Below the pieces are notes generated by a model, which was given only the letters and a program-made list of their open reading frames with translations, did not search any database and was not told where the DNA came from. Positions 25,490 through 36,200 of a DNA stretch of 64,000 bases are shown here, piece by piece. The DNA is from Candidatus Sulfopaludibacter sp. SbA3. Its GTDB lineage: Bacteria > Acidobacteriota > Terriglobia > Bryobacterales > Bryobacteraceae. The stretch is from assembly GCA_945890485.1 (NCBI GenBank), contig CAMDCN010000007.1, positions 248,001-312,000 of the forward strand, read 5' to 3'. The translations under genes and the position numbers were made by a program. Within the stretch, counting starts at the first letter, position 1. Each line of letters starts with the position of its first letter.

Positions 25490-26853
25490 GTATTGAAAAT
25501 CAGCTTGACGCGTTGCGTGGACTGGCGTTCACATTCCGCAGTCTTTCGACGACGGAGACCGCGACACCAAGCCTTTTGCTGTCGCAGCTCCGTCAGTGTA
25601 AATCGAGTGCGGAGGAGAAGGCAGGCACCGACCGAAAGCCGGTCGCGAGTCCTGCCTCGCTTGCGACGGCCAGGCTTGCATGGCAACGCAGTGAGGGGAG
25701 TGTCGCCGCACTTGATCGTCGCTCGATTCGGATTCTGTGCTGGGATCCGGATACCTGCCTCCAACCGCAGTTCTATCGATCATTGGCGGAATCGATCGTT
25801 CTGGAAGGACGAACATTACTCCTACGGGGATTACTAACTAGCTTCTTCCAGAACCGAAGAGCGGACGAATGGGACGAGGAATTGGGCCGTTACCTGAGGA
25901 CCTGTGTTGCCCGATTCACTGGTAGCTCCACAACTTTGAAGAACATTCGTGACACTGGTCTGTTTCTGGTCGAAAAGGACGGGCCGGAGGCTACGGCGCG
26001 AAATTTTCTTGAGAACAAAGTACCGCGCGAGGCGTTCTTTAGCCATTACGGAGTCCCGTCGACTTCGGGATTCGCGTTAGCCGTCGTCAACAGCGTCGCC
26101 CGACAATTTGCCGCCTGGCTAGTGGCAAGCAGCGCCCGGGAGGAGTATTCCATTTTGGAGAGATGGCAGTACCTCAAGCGCGAAATCCTCGCCGACGGAG
26201 CGATGGCTGATAGGGATCACGGCGTTCTGATTTCCGCAATCATTCTGCACCCACAGATCGCAAACATGGCTGCCCTGCAGTCTGAGATTCGAGGATACGC
26301 AATCGGGCACCCTCGGTTGGGCGATCCGCGGCTTCACCTTAACCGTTGGGTGCACGTGCAGGAGGCCGCCAGATCGCGCTTTTTGAATTGGCTCGCCAAG
26401 GAGTGGATTTCCTTTTTCTTCGAGCAAGTACTTCCAAAGGGCTCCGACCCGCACGGAAGAAAGGACTTCTGGCTACAGTACTCTCATCGCGTAATGAACT
26501 TTTCGGTGGTCTTGAACGATGATGACTTCAACAGGCTGTGGCCTCAGCTCGTGAGGCACAAGGCGGACTCTTGGGTCTGCCGCACAACCGAGACGAACGT
26601 AGCGAGCGCCTTCATTCTCCAGTTTCAGGGTCCGGAGCCGCTAACCGTGGTGGAGTTCAGCCTGAAGAATAACGCTACGCGAATATTTCGGTCTGCGGAT
26701 TTTCTCCGAATTGTCGGATCGCTCTTTCACAGAAATCTCAGCAGGCGCGAGCTCCAGTCTAAGGTCGCCATCGACACGATAAACCATGTCCCCCCACAGG
26801 GCTGGCAGCCGAAAGCACAGCAATTGCTTGCGGGGTACGGGGTACGTCGATGA
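25486..26853 (+). CDS. zorC: ZorC, EH-signature protein of type I Zorya
   Basis: 455 residues from GTG 25486, overlapping the zorB stop. Recognised by position and by the EH-signature region near the C-terminal half (GSDPHGRKDFWLQY, FSVVLNDDDFNRLW, NNATRIFR). ZorC of type I systems binds DNA and is needed with ZorD for defence. No nuclease motif is visible. Low Ala/GC content compared with flanking chromosome suggests foreign origin for the whole operon. Confidence 0.88.
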   Translation: MSIENQLDALRGLAFTFRSLSTTETATPSLLLSQLRQCKSSAEEKAGTDRKPVASPASLATARLAWQRSEGSVAALDRRSIRILCWDPDTCLQPQFYRSLAESIVLEGRTLLLRGLLTSFFQNRRADEWDEELGRYLRTCVARFTGSSTTLKNIRDTGLFLVEKDGPEATARNFLENKVPREAFFSHYGVPSTSGFALAVVNSVARQFAAWLVASSAREEYSILERWQYLKREILADGAMADRDHGVLISAIILHPQIANMAALQSEIRGYAIGHPRLGDPRLHLNRWVHVQEAARSRFLNWLAKEWISFFFEQVLPKGSDPHGRKDFWLQYSHRVMNFSVVLNDDDFNRLWPQLVRHKADSWVCRTTETNVASAFILQFQGPEPLTVVEFSLKNNATRIFRSADFLRIVGSLFHRNLSRRELQSKVAIDTINHVPPQGWQPKAQQLLAGYGVRR

Positions 26854-29800
26854 GCGAGCTTCGATTGGGAGTAATTTGCGGTCACTATCTAGCTAATGCA
26901 GGCCCCGACGAGTTGCGACTGATCGCAACCGGTATTCGCGCCCCGGAAAGCTGTCCTGAACGGCTCCTCATGGAGATAGAACAGGCAACCGAAATGGGCC
27001 TCGTGGCGACAGGCGTATCTGCTACGGGCCAAGAAGCGCTCACTATCCGCTACGAAGACTTTCCAGAGTTAAATCGCCACTTCACCTTTCACCTCTTCGC
27101 GTCGAAGCCGAGCCCCTACTACATTGCAGTGCGGTCGCAAGGCGACATTGGGCGCAGCGGGTTTTCGTTGCAAGCTGAATTCCGGTTGGGCGCGACGCCG
27201 GTTAGCTGCCAAAGGTGGGGATATTTCCTGCAACGCAGAAACAAGCAGGAGATCTTCCATTGTAATGACGAAGCATATGCCCTCCTCGACGCAATCGAGC
27301 GGTTCCAAAAGCTACCGCCACCGGAGAGAACAGAGACCGCTTGCTACGAGCTGGTGGCATCCGTCAAGGGTTTTAGCTTGGACGCCGGAGCCATGCTGGA
27401 TGATTTACTCCGACAAACGGCGATCATTCTTCCGCCGGCATTCGGAATCCGCGTTGCTGAGGTGGGCGATGCAGTCAGCATCTTTCCGACGTGCCATGGG
27501 ATTCCAGACGGGGAGCTAGAGAAAGGATTTCTTGCAAGCCACCGCAATAGTGGCGTGCTGCACGTGACGCTTCCGGGGGGACGACGCGCAAAAGTCGTCT
27601 TGACAAAGGACCAACAAGACGTCATGCAGCGGATGCGGAGCGCTCAACGCGTCACCGGAACCGCTGGGAGTGAAATCAAGCGGAATCCAGAGAGGATATT
27701 TGAAGGACTCATGGACGCCGTTGACTTCGGCGAGCGGGTGATCGGCATCGGCGACTTTCAGCCTGCGGTCGTGCCGCGCCCGACGTTCCTGGGCACTGGG
27801 ATCTTCGATCCGGCGCCGGGCGAACCAATCGGGGGAAGCGCAGGAGCAACGCCAACGGGCGGTCCAGATGGTTTCAAGCCGGTAATTTTGCAGATACCGG
27901 ACGCAGAAGACGGCGAACTCATTCCGATTCAGTTGCAGACGGCAACGGAAAGAGATGAACTGCGCAAGCTCGTCCGCGAGGCTCTTCAAACGGGACAATC
28001 TGCGATCAGTTTTCGTGGCCGGTCGCTCAAGGTCACCGATCAACTGGAAACGGTACTCCTGAACCCGCCTCAACCTCGTGGCGCGGATCCACAAGGGCCG
28101 AACACATCGAGATACATTCTGATTGAGCCGAACGAAGAGGGCGAGACAGCGATGGGCGCCGACGTCCTTCCGGCGGCGACTGCGTTGCGCTATAACGCGA
28201 AGCAGGCGGAGGTTCCTGAGTCGCTCGCCGCGGACGTCGAACTGAAACCACACCAGCTAGAGGGACTTCGGTGGTTGCAGAACTGTTATCGTCACGTGTC
28301 CGATCACCGTCGAGGAGCACTCCTTGCTGACGACATGGGGCTCGGAAAGACGCTGCAAGCACTGACGTTCGTTGCTTGGCTTATCGAGCAAGGAGTTTTG
28401 TCCGACAATAAGTCAACTGCCGAGGCAGCACCGTGGCGGCCAATTTTAATCGTGCAGCCACTGATCTTGCTGGAGAACCAGACATGGCGAAAGGAGATGC
28501 AGCGATACTTTCTGAATCAAGGCAGCGTCTTCGAGCCGATTTTAGATCTCTACGGCAGCGAGATTAGGCGGATGCGAACTCCGAGAGCGGATGGAGCTGA
28601 ACTGACAGCGGAGGTGCCGGTTTTGGACCCGGCGCGGTTACGCCAGCATCGAGTGGTGCTAACAAACTATGAAACGATCCGGAACCACCCTTACAGTTTT
28701 GCGCAGCTTTATCAGGGAAAAGGGCTGTGGTCCGTAGTGATTACGGATGAGGCGCAGGAGTTCAAGACACCGAGCACCAAGATATCAAACGCCATGAAGG
28801 GAATTGAGTCGGAGTTCTTTCTGGCCTGCACTGGCACTCCCGTGGAGACACGACTACTCGATGTGTGGAATCTGCTGGACACGGCGCAGAAGGGGTTGCT
28901 GGGCACTGCATCCGACTTTACGAAGAGATACGAAAAGCCGATCAGCACTGGGGAGAGCAATGTCGCGCTCAATCAGCTAAAGACAGAGCTTCGTTTCGGG
29001 GAAGCGAACGCGTTCCTGGTGAGACGGGAGAAGTCTTCAGGAATTCTGAAGGATCTGCCGCCGCGGAACTTCCAGACGATTCGAGTCGCCATGACTGATG
29101 ATGAAGTTGCTGCGCACTCCGCGCTTTTGTCTGGCTTCACGGTGCAAGCTCAGGGTCAGGCGTTTCAGATCCTACATGGACTCGGGCAGTTATCCCATCA
29201 TCTGAGAATTCGCGGCGACGATTGGGAGACTTTGCCCACAGCCCAGTTATTGGCGGAAGGTCCAAAACTGAAGGCGATTATCGATCAGTTGCACGGAATC
29301 CGTCAGAAAGGTGAAAAGGCGATCATTTTCTGTCGTTACATTGCCCCGCAGCAGTTGCTTAAACGGGTTCTGCATGACGAACTTCGGATTAATGTAAACA
29401 TCCTCAACGGAAGCACCGCCAGAACAAACGGCTCTAAGCAACCGACCGCAACGGCAAAGTTGACACGGGAGCGGATTGTGGAGGATTTCCGCAGGGCACC
29501 CGGTTTTCAGGTGATCATTCTCTCCCCTGAGGTTGCCGGTATTGGCCTGACTCTGACAGAGGCCAACCATGTCTTTCATTTTGGCCGCTGGTGGAACCCA
29601 GCGGTCGAGGCCCAGGCGAATGACCGAGTGTATAGAATCGGTCAGAAAAAGCCGGTTACCGTATATCTGCCGGTGGCCTACGATCCCCGTGGCAGGATCG
29701 CCAGAACCTTTGATGAATGCCTGCATGACCTACTTGAGCGACGGTCTGTCCTGGCGCGTGATTTCTTGGCGCCGATGCCAGATGAAGGGCAGAATCAGGC

Positions 29801-30323
29801 CGAACTAATCGCCAAATTGCAGGGAGAACAATCCGGCACCTCGGCAGCGTTGTCGATCGAGTCCGTCGACCGCATGAGTGAACGTGATTTTGAAGCTCTC
29901 GCGGGCTGGTTGTGGGAAGCGGCCGGCGATCGTACTGTTCTGATGCCGTTGACCAGAGATGCGGGGGTTGACGTTATCGCTCGTCAAGGAATGACTTATA
30001 AGTTCATTCAGGTGAAGCACTCCCGCAGCGGAACCGACGTCCCAGAGTCGGCGATCGACCAAGTGTTGGCAGGGGCTAACTTTTACCAGCAGCATATACA
30101 CGGATCGTTTCAGATAATCGTGTTCTCGAATGCTCGCGGTACTGGAGCCCTTAGGGACAGAGCGATGCGAAGCGGAGGCGTTCAACTTGTGTTGCGAGCT
30201 GAACTGGACACGCTTCTCCAGAGGCATTCGCCAACCATGTCTGATGTTGTGATGGCTGCTGCGAACAGGGCACCGACCAGCCTGGAGGGGGTCCGACGTA
30301 TCATGATGTCTGGAACCAGATAG
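26850..30323 (+). CDS. zorD: ZorD, SNF2-type helicase with Mrr-like nuclease
   Basis: 1157 residues. The first ~450 residues are a substrate/regulatory region. The SNF2 helicase begins with LKPHQLEGLRWLQNCY and Walker A LADDMGLGKTLQ (about residue 490), DEAQEF box II (about 632), TGTPVETRL (motif III) and NDRVYRIGQKKPV (motif VI, about 920). The last 150 residues form an Mrr-like nuclease: MSERDFEALAGWLWE, DAGVDVIARQG and FIQVKHSRSG (D...QxK). In type I Zorya ZorD degrades or translocates phage DNA. Full length; end of the operon. Confidence 0.93.
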   Translation: MSELRLGVICGHYLANAGPDELRLIATGIRAPESCPERLLMEIEQATEMGLVATGVSATGQEALTIRYEDFPELNRHFTFHLFASKPSPYYIAVRSQGDIGRSGFSLQAEFRLGATPVSCQRWGYFLQRRNKQEIFHCNDEAYALLDAIERFQKLPPPERTETACYELVASVKGFSLDAGAMLDDLLRQTAIILPPAFGIRVAEVGDAVSIFPTCHGIPDGELEKGFLASHRNSGVLHVTLPGGRRAKVVLTKDQQDVMQRMRSAQRVTGTAGSEIKRNPERIFEGLMDAVDFGERVIGIGDFQPAVVPRPTFLGTGIFDPAPGEPIGGSAGATPTGGPDGFKPVILQIPDAEDGELIPIQLQTATERDELRKLVREALQTGQSAISFRGRSLKVTDQLETVLLNPPQPRGADPQGPNTSRYILIEPNEEGETAMGADVLPAATALRYNAKQAEVPESLAADVELKPHQLEGLRWLQNCYRHVSDHRRGALLADDMGLGKTLQALTFVAWLIEQGVLSDNKSTAEAAPWRPILIVQPLILLENQTWRKEMQRYFLNQGSVFEPILDLYGSEIRRMRTPRADGAELTAEVPVLDPARLRQHRVVLTNYETIRNHPYSFAQLYQGKGLWSVVITDEAQEFKTPSTKISNAMKGIESEFFLACTGTPVETRLLDVWNLLDTAQKGLLGTASDFTKRYEKPISTGESNVALNQLKTELRFGEANAFLVRREKSSGILKDLPPRNFQTIRVAMTDDEVAAHSALLSGFTVQAQGQAFQILHGLGQLSHHLRIRGDDWETLPTAQLLAEGPKLKAIIDQLHGIRQKGEKAIIFCRYIAPQQLLKRVLHDELRINVNILNGSTARTNGSKQPTATAKLTRERIVEDFRRAPGFQVIILSPEVAGIGLTLTEANHVFHFGRWWNPAVEAQANDRVYRIGQKKPVTVYLPVAYDPRGRIARTFDECLHDLLERRSVLARDFLAPMPDEGQNQAELIAKLQGEQSGTSAALSIESVDRMSERDFEALAGWLWEAAGDRTVLMPLTRDAGVDVIARQGMTYKFIQVKHSRSGTDVPESAIDQVLAGANFYQQHIHGSFQIIVFSNARGTGALRDRAMRSGGVQLVLRAELDTLLQRHSPTMSDVVMAAANRAPTSLEGVRRIMMSGTR

Positions 30324-30518
30324 CTCGTACTTTCTTTGAGGTGTTAAATGAGCGCAGCCCTATATTTGTGATCGGCGAGTGTTCTCCTGCTGAGCACGAG
30401 CGCTTGTCCTAATTGTCTCGAATTGCACTTCGCCGACCTGCCCTGAATAACCACGGCGGTGTCGGCACGGCATCGGGCCCGAGCCCACGATTACTTCAAC
30501 GCTTAACATACAAAACAC

Positions 30519-31934
30519 ATGTCAATACACAGTACCGGATCGCCCGAGTTTACTGAGCTCGTCGACCTACCCTCGCTAAACCTGAATTTTCCGCTACCGC
30601 CGCCAATTGAGATCCCGCGAGACAGTTTAGTCTCGACTGTGGACGGTCTGATCAACGATCGAGTATACGCAGTTGCGATCGAAGGACCGGATGGCCTCGG
30701 CAAAACCACTTTCCTGAGTCAATTCGCTCGGCGACATCCCGACACTGCAATCTCCTTATTCTTCTCGTCTGCCAATCGACTCAGCTACGACGTAGATCTT
30801 GTTCGGAGCCATTTAGCGATCCAGGTATGTTGGGCCTGTACAGGCAAAGTCCTCCAACAGGGACACTATGACTTCGGCTTACTCAAGTCCTATTACACGG
30901 AACTTCAACAAAAGGCCAAGCGCAAGAAGTTGTTGTTTTATTTCATCGTAGACGGATCAGAAGAACTATCTCCTCATGAACGTCGCGACCTCTGGGATCA
31001 GCTTGCACCACTACTTCCCATTGGCATCCAACAGTTTCGTTTTCTTTTCTCCGGAGACGAAGCGCTGTATCGTCCCTACATCGATTCCCGGTTAGCAATG
31101 AAATCGTTCGAATTGACTCGTTTCGGCACCGAAGAAACGAAAGCGCTCTTCAGCGCACACAATATTTCAACTGAGCTTGCCGCAGACTTAACAAATACTT
31201 GCGGAGGAATCCCAGGCAAGCTCGCCGAAGTTCTTCGTGTAGTTGACAGAGAGACTTCGCCGCAAGACATTCTGAAAGACATTGTCACAAACTGTCCAGA
31301 AGTGTTCGCTTTGGACTGGCGTCAGGTCGAGCAAGCTGACTACCAGTTGAAAATGATTCTTGCCTATTTAGCGTACGACTTGAAGCCGCACGCTCTGAAC
31401 GACATAACGGAAACGCTACAGATCCCCGAGTCGATCGTCAGGGAAGAACTCCAAACCGTAAACTTCATCCGGGTCGACAAAGACACGACTGACGTTCGCT
31501 TCGTAAGCACAGGGCTACAGCGATACGTTGCGAAGCGCTTAAAGGATCTAGAAAGTAATATTCGCCGCCTATCCATCAAGAAGCTACTTCGTGAACAGGA
31601 CAATCCAGACTCTTTCTTGTTATTGCCACAGTACTACGAGGAGGCGGCACAACACTCGGACCTGCTAACCCACCTGACTCCCGAACATATTCTGCGCGTG
31701 CTACACGTCACACAAACTCTTTCGGGCGTCCACACCGCAGTTCGGCGAGGACTCCAAAGCGCGAAGCAGCTTGAGCGAGAGCCCGACATCCTCCGATTTG
31801 GAATCCAGAAGTCGATCGTGAGCGAGCTCTCCTCCCAATATCCATGGCGGTCAGAGGTGGCGGCCTTAGTAGCCTTGAGGCGTGATGCGGAAGCTCGGGC
31901 GCTGGCGAATGGTGCTCTGTTTAAGGGGCTCTGA
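30519..31934 (+). pseudogene. Giant P-loop NTPase, 5' part, cut by an ISL3 element
   Basis: The 471-codon open frame encodes an NTPase: Walker A GPDGLGKTTF (residues about 55-64) and Walker B LLFYFIVDGSEEL (about 150), then a helical arm (FGTEETKALFSAHN) and winged-helix-like segment (IVREELQTVNFIRVD). The last host codons are GCT CTG TTT AAG at 31914-31925; the terminal Gly-Leu-stop comes from the IS. Joined at the 8-bp repeat to 33281, it gives one 1655-residue frame. STAND/Avs-like sensors have this NTPase plus repeat layout. It follows zorD by 195 nt in the same direction. Confidence 0.85.
31919..31926 (+). repeat. 8-bp target-site duplication, left
   Basis: GTTTAAGG, repeated exactly at 33273-33280. 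ISL3-family elements make 8-bp duplications. Its perfection points to a fairly recent insertion. Confidence 0.92.
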
Positions 31935-33272
31935 GCGAGAATCTGTAAAACCACTCATTTTAGGCCGCATTCTGCAGAACAATGAATTCGGTCCGGCTGG
32001 CCGCCATGTGCTGGGCCTTTAGCAGCAGGTAGCGTAGATTCCGGTATCCCCGGCCGCGCCGCATGATTGACTTGATGTTGCCGTTGATCGCCTCTACTAC
32101 CCCGAACCGGACCTTCACCCGGCAGTAGTTCAGCAGCCCCTCCCGGTGACGCAACAGCATTCTCGCCAACTCCTCCATCGGTTTTAGCCGCTGCCACTTC
32201 AACTGATCGATCCACTGGTTGAGATACCGTGCCGCCGCACCCTCATAGGTGTAAGTCCATAACCGCTCCAGGCTCTCCTTGAGCAGATACGCCTTCATCA
32301 CCCGGCGATTCAGAACGAACAGCTCATTGAGCATCTGCCGCCGAGTCGCATCCAGATTCACCCAGCGTGTCAGCAGCAGCCACCGCTTGCCCTTCACCAC
32401 CTGGCGCTTTTCCTCGCCTTTACGAAAGAACTCGGCCCGTCGCACCTCATCCACCGCCTTGTTTGCATGCTGCATTACATGGAACTTGTCGAACACGATC
32501 CGGCAGGCCGGAGCCCACGACAAGATACTCCTGGTGAACGGCTCCCACATATCCACACAGGCCGCCACTAACCCGCGCCGCTCCTCCGGCGTCGTTTCCT
32601 CTTCAAAGTACCGGTCCAGGGTCGCCTGTTTCCGATCCTGGCCGAACCACAAGGGCTCGGCCGTCTCCAGATTACTCACTACCGTGATGAACTTCTGCCG
32701 CTTACCCAGGTAAATCTCATCCACGCCCAACTGCTTCACCAGTGGCTTGTTGCGGCGCGCCGACCAGCGCTCCAGATACCGCAGATCGATGGCCCGCACC
32801 GTGCTCTCTGCCAAGCCGAATCGCCAGGCGACCTGCCGAGCTGACGCGCTTTCACAAGCTTGGCCGACGGCATCTTCGAACCGCTCGCTGAAGGGGGCCT
32901 TGCTGGGCAACAGCGGGACGCGTTCGACCTTTACTCCGCAATCCGGGCACTTCACCCGATGGACCTCAATGACCACCGTCGTCAGCAGCGAACTCCAGGG
33001 TAGATCCCGCACTTCTCGCTCGCTAAAGTCATGATAATCCTCGAACTTACGCCCGCAGCCCGAACAAACCAACTTCCGATTCCCCCGTTTCCGGCGGACC
33101 CAAAGACGAAGGCGCTTGCCCGATTCATTGATCTCATGCCGGTAAACCCGGTACCCCGGCCACTGCAGGATTTTCGTGAAATCGTTGTCTGTCACCTCGA
33201 CAGTCTAGCCAAAATGCCGGATCTCGGAAAAGCCCGTCAAATCAACGCCTTTACAGATTCCTGCGGAGAGCC
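31927..33272 (-). mobile_element. ISL3-family insertion sequence, 1346 bp, complete
   Basis: Terminal inverted repeats start GGCTCT on both ends and share GAATCTGTAAA inside; 20 of the first 26 positions match. They are flanked by the exact 8-bp repeat GTTTAAGG. The element carries one transposase gene on the minus strand and nothing else. Its insertion interrupts a defence-type NTPase gene; IS plus one repeat is 1354 bp, 1 mod 3, which is exactly the shift between the two halves of the host frame. Confidence 0.95.
31960..33195 (-). CDS. ISL3-family transposase
   Basis: 411 residues from GTG 33195. Two N-terminal zinc knuckles (CSGCGRKFEDY, CPDCGVKVERV), a helix-turn-helix (ARQVAWRFGLAESTVRAID) and the DDE core: LGVDEIYLGKRQKF, ACVDMWEPF and FGVVEAINGNIKSI carry the three acidic residues. 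Length is normal and there is no frameshift, so the element is probably active. Confidence 0.95.
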   Translation of the reverse strand: MTDNDFTKILQWPGYRVYRHEINESGKRLRLWVRRKRGNRKLVCSGCGRKFEDYHDFSEREVRDLPWSSLLTTVVIEVHRVKCPDCGVKVERVPLLPSKAPFSERFEDAVGQACESASARQVAWRFGLAESTVRAIDLRYLERWSARRNKPLVKQLGVDEIYLGKRQKFITVVSNLETAEPLWFGQDRKQATLDRYFEEETTPEERRGLVAACVDMWEPFTRSILSWAPACRIVFDKFHVMQHANKAVDEVRRAEFFRKGEEKRQVVKGKRWLLLTRWVNLDATRRQMLNELFVLNRRVMKAYLLKESLERLWTYTYEGAAARYLNQWIDQLKWQRLKPMEELARMLLRHREGLLNYCRVKVRFGVVEAINGNIKSIMRRGRGYRNLRYLLLKAQHMAASRTEFIVLQNAA

Positions 33273-33280
33273 GTTTAAGG
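33273..33280 (+). repeat. 8-bp target-site duplication, right
   Basis: GTTTAAGG, identical to 31919-31926; the host frame resumes from here as LFKEDRLQSLATLA. Confidence 0.92.
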
Positions 33281-36200
33281 AGGACAGACTCCAGTCTCTG
33301 GCTACCCTTGCTCACGGAATATGGGTTAGAGGGGACGCCGTTCCATCGGAGCTCATCGAACAGCTGCGAATGCATGTAGATAACATTGACGCTGCTTCGC
33401 TCGGTAGGCGGGCAGAAAAAGTGGCGGCTCTGTTGACTTGCGTAAGCCCCGATTTAGCAACCTTACTCCTCCAGAAGGCAATCAAGTGCACGCCTGAGAA
33501 CGAAGTTGAGCGTGCCTACGCTCAACTCACCGCCTCAGTTGCTAGTTCACTGAGGGATGAGCGGAGAATTGATCAGGTAATCGACACGGCGACAATTGGC
33601 AGACAAGATCCGCGGGCGCGTGCATTGCTACTCGGAATCCGTGTTCTGACAGGCCGCCTAAGTCCAGTAGACGTTTGCAAGAGAGTCGAGGAAATTGAAC
33701 GTATCGACTCACAACTGGCCGTTCTACGCTACTGGTGCGTGTTGAACGCACGAGTTAAAGGCGCGGACTCAGTGGCGCGCTACGCAATAAACCTGGCGCT
33801 GTCCACGTCAACCGCTACTCTCGATGCCGGACTGCTTGCCGATCTGAGCAGAACGCTAATAGGTGTCGAAGCGACAGCTCAGCGGAGAGAGTTAATAAAT
33901 CTTTTCGATGGCCTACGCGGAACAGCTAAGCGCCTAGGACCATCGGTAGATTTTGCTCGCCTTCAGCTCTTTCTCGGTGCTGCGGAATATGATTTGAGCT
34001 CAACACTTGCCCACATTAGGCTACGCGACCTGCTGGCTTATATCGAGGAGATTTCGGACCTTCCCTCACGGGGAGAGGCTTATGCCCATTTCCTCAGTAC
34101 ATTAGGGGCTCTGAGAAAGACGTCTTCAGCGTCAGAACTGATAGAGCTTGTGCAAATATGTACGGCTGCGGTAGAACATGTGGTGCTTGTATTGTGTCAA
34201 TCGACTGCCGACCATTACACATCGCTTGGGGGGATAATCACTGGCCTTGCAGCCGGTGACGCGACAAAAGCGCTGGAGCTTGCATCTCTGGCTAACACTG
34301 AAGCTCGACGCAATGCAATTCTTGAGGATGTCATAAGTGTTCTTTCGGTAAGGTCCCTTGAAGAAATCGACCTGGTGAGCATATCGAAGGTCCTTTCGGC
34401 CATCCCCCCCGGACAAGTGCGGGACCGGTGCATATTTCAGGTTATTGATCGCTTTACAGATGAAAGTGCCGTTGCTCCAGACCAAATTGAGCACTTGTGC
34501 AGCCTCTTCGAACTTGCACCAACCATATCCGACTCGGTACTGTCGTGCAGGTGCCTTGTAGGCGCTCTTAAGATACTGAACGCCGACGATGACATACGGT
34601 ACACATCTCAGCGTGAGAGCGCTAGAAGTAATTTAAAGAAGCGATGGGAGAACATTGATGTCTCCTGGGTAAAGGTTGAGACTGGATTCGGTATTTCCAC
34701 GGACCTAGCCAAAGCAAATCTCAACGAGGCGAAGGAATTCTACGGCGCCGCTGAGTCGTTGAAATCTTCGTCAGGCTTCTCGGCGAGTGGGACAGTGAAA
34801 TCTTATCTACTGTGCGTACGGCTAGTCATTCGCCTGTTTTGCGGCCTGCTAAAGCGACATGTTGAAACGGAGTCCGATCTCTCGGCGTTAGCTGCGGTGA
34901 TTGATATCGTTCCCAGTTATGGGGAACGCGCAATTCTATGGGCTGATGTAGCAATCAGGGCGGAGCTCGCCGGACGCATGGACCTCACTGAGCGCATTGT
35001 TCGAGATTTCGTTGCGCCGGCCTTCAGCACAATTTCGAAGGTCGACAAAGGCTACAGAACAGCAGTTTTCATTGAGGTCGCTCCGGCACTTTACAAGGCA
35101 CATTCGGCCGTTTGCACTGATCTCTTGAACTCTTTGACTGCTGATGAAAGGGACGCGGCGATTAGCCGAATAGTATCATTTCTACTCCATAGGCGGGCTC
35201 CATCGGATCCAGTCGATAGCAGTTCGCCTACTGATGCCGAGACCAATTACGATACTGTGCTGCAAATCACGAAGTTGCTGGAACAGGTCGACGCTGACTG
35301 GCTGATCTATTACACGATCGAGGCACTTGCTGAGTCGATATGCTCTAAGGCAAATAGGTACACCATCACTTTGCCGCAGCGGGCAGATATCAGCCGTCGT
35401 CTCGTCGAACTCGCCGACCTGCGGCTGCCGGCGGCGAGACACATAAGTCACGAGGGTTTCAAGATTGTTGCAATTGCACAGGCCTATAGAATTGCGCAGG
35501 CAGAAGTCTCGCCGCAGCAATGGAACGCATTGGGCGCCCAAACGGTGGCGTTGGATAACATAGCAGACCGTGTGTTCGTCACGCAGGCAGTGGCACTCTG
35601 CCTGCCTAAGAAGCTGGAGCGCGATCGTGATAGGATGATCGCCTCAGCTTGCGCCCAGATATGTGAGATACCGTGGGCTTACGACCAGATTGAACGGCAT
35701 CTGTTGTTAGCCGAGCGGCTTCGAAATGTGGATAGTCGAGTCGGTCGCGAGCAAGTCAACCTTGCGGCATCAGTGATTGCAAGCTCGACCGATGATGTCT
35801 CCGAACAGCGGCGGCGGCTCGTTGATGTCGCCTATCGCTTTGACGAAGAGTTGGCGAAATCATTAGTACAGTCCTTTGATGATGATCACGCTAAGCGCCG
35901 GGCGCTAAGCCAGCTTCGCCTCCTTGAAGTAAGAGGCGCAATCGCAGGACTTGAGCAGGCTCAAAAGCAAGACGGTTTGCTAGCCCGGGTTCGTGGAGAG
36001 GACGTCGCGGGGCTAGGACTGATCCTCACGAAAGCACTTAACTCGGGCAGGATTCAGAACTTCAAACCGAATGAGATCCGGCGTTACTTGGAGTTGGCCG
36101 CTGATGCCCCACTTGATCGCGCCTATTTTATGTTTGTCTGGTATCTTGAGAACGCAATCCGACGCTTTTCCGGTACGGCAGAGAGCAACACGGTTCTTCG

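Noticed and set aside
33031-33280. First 83 codons of the long plus-strand frame after the IS
   Set aside because: They are antisense transposase and IS-end sequence, not host protein; host coding resumes at 33281.
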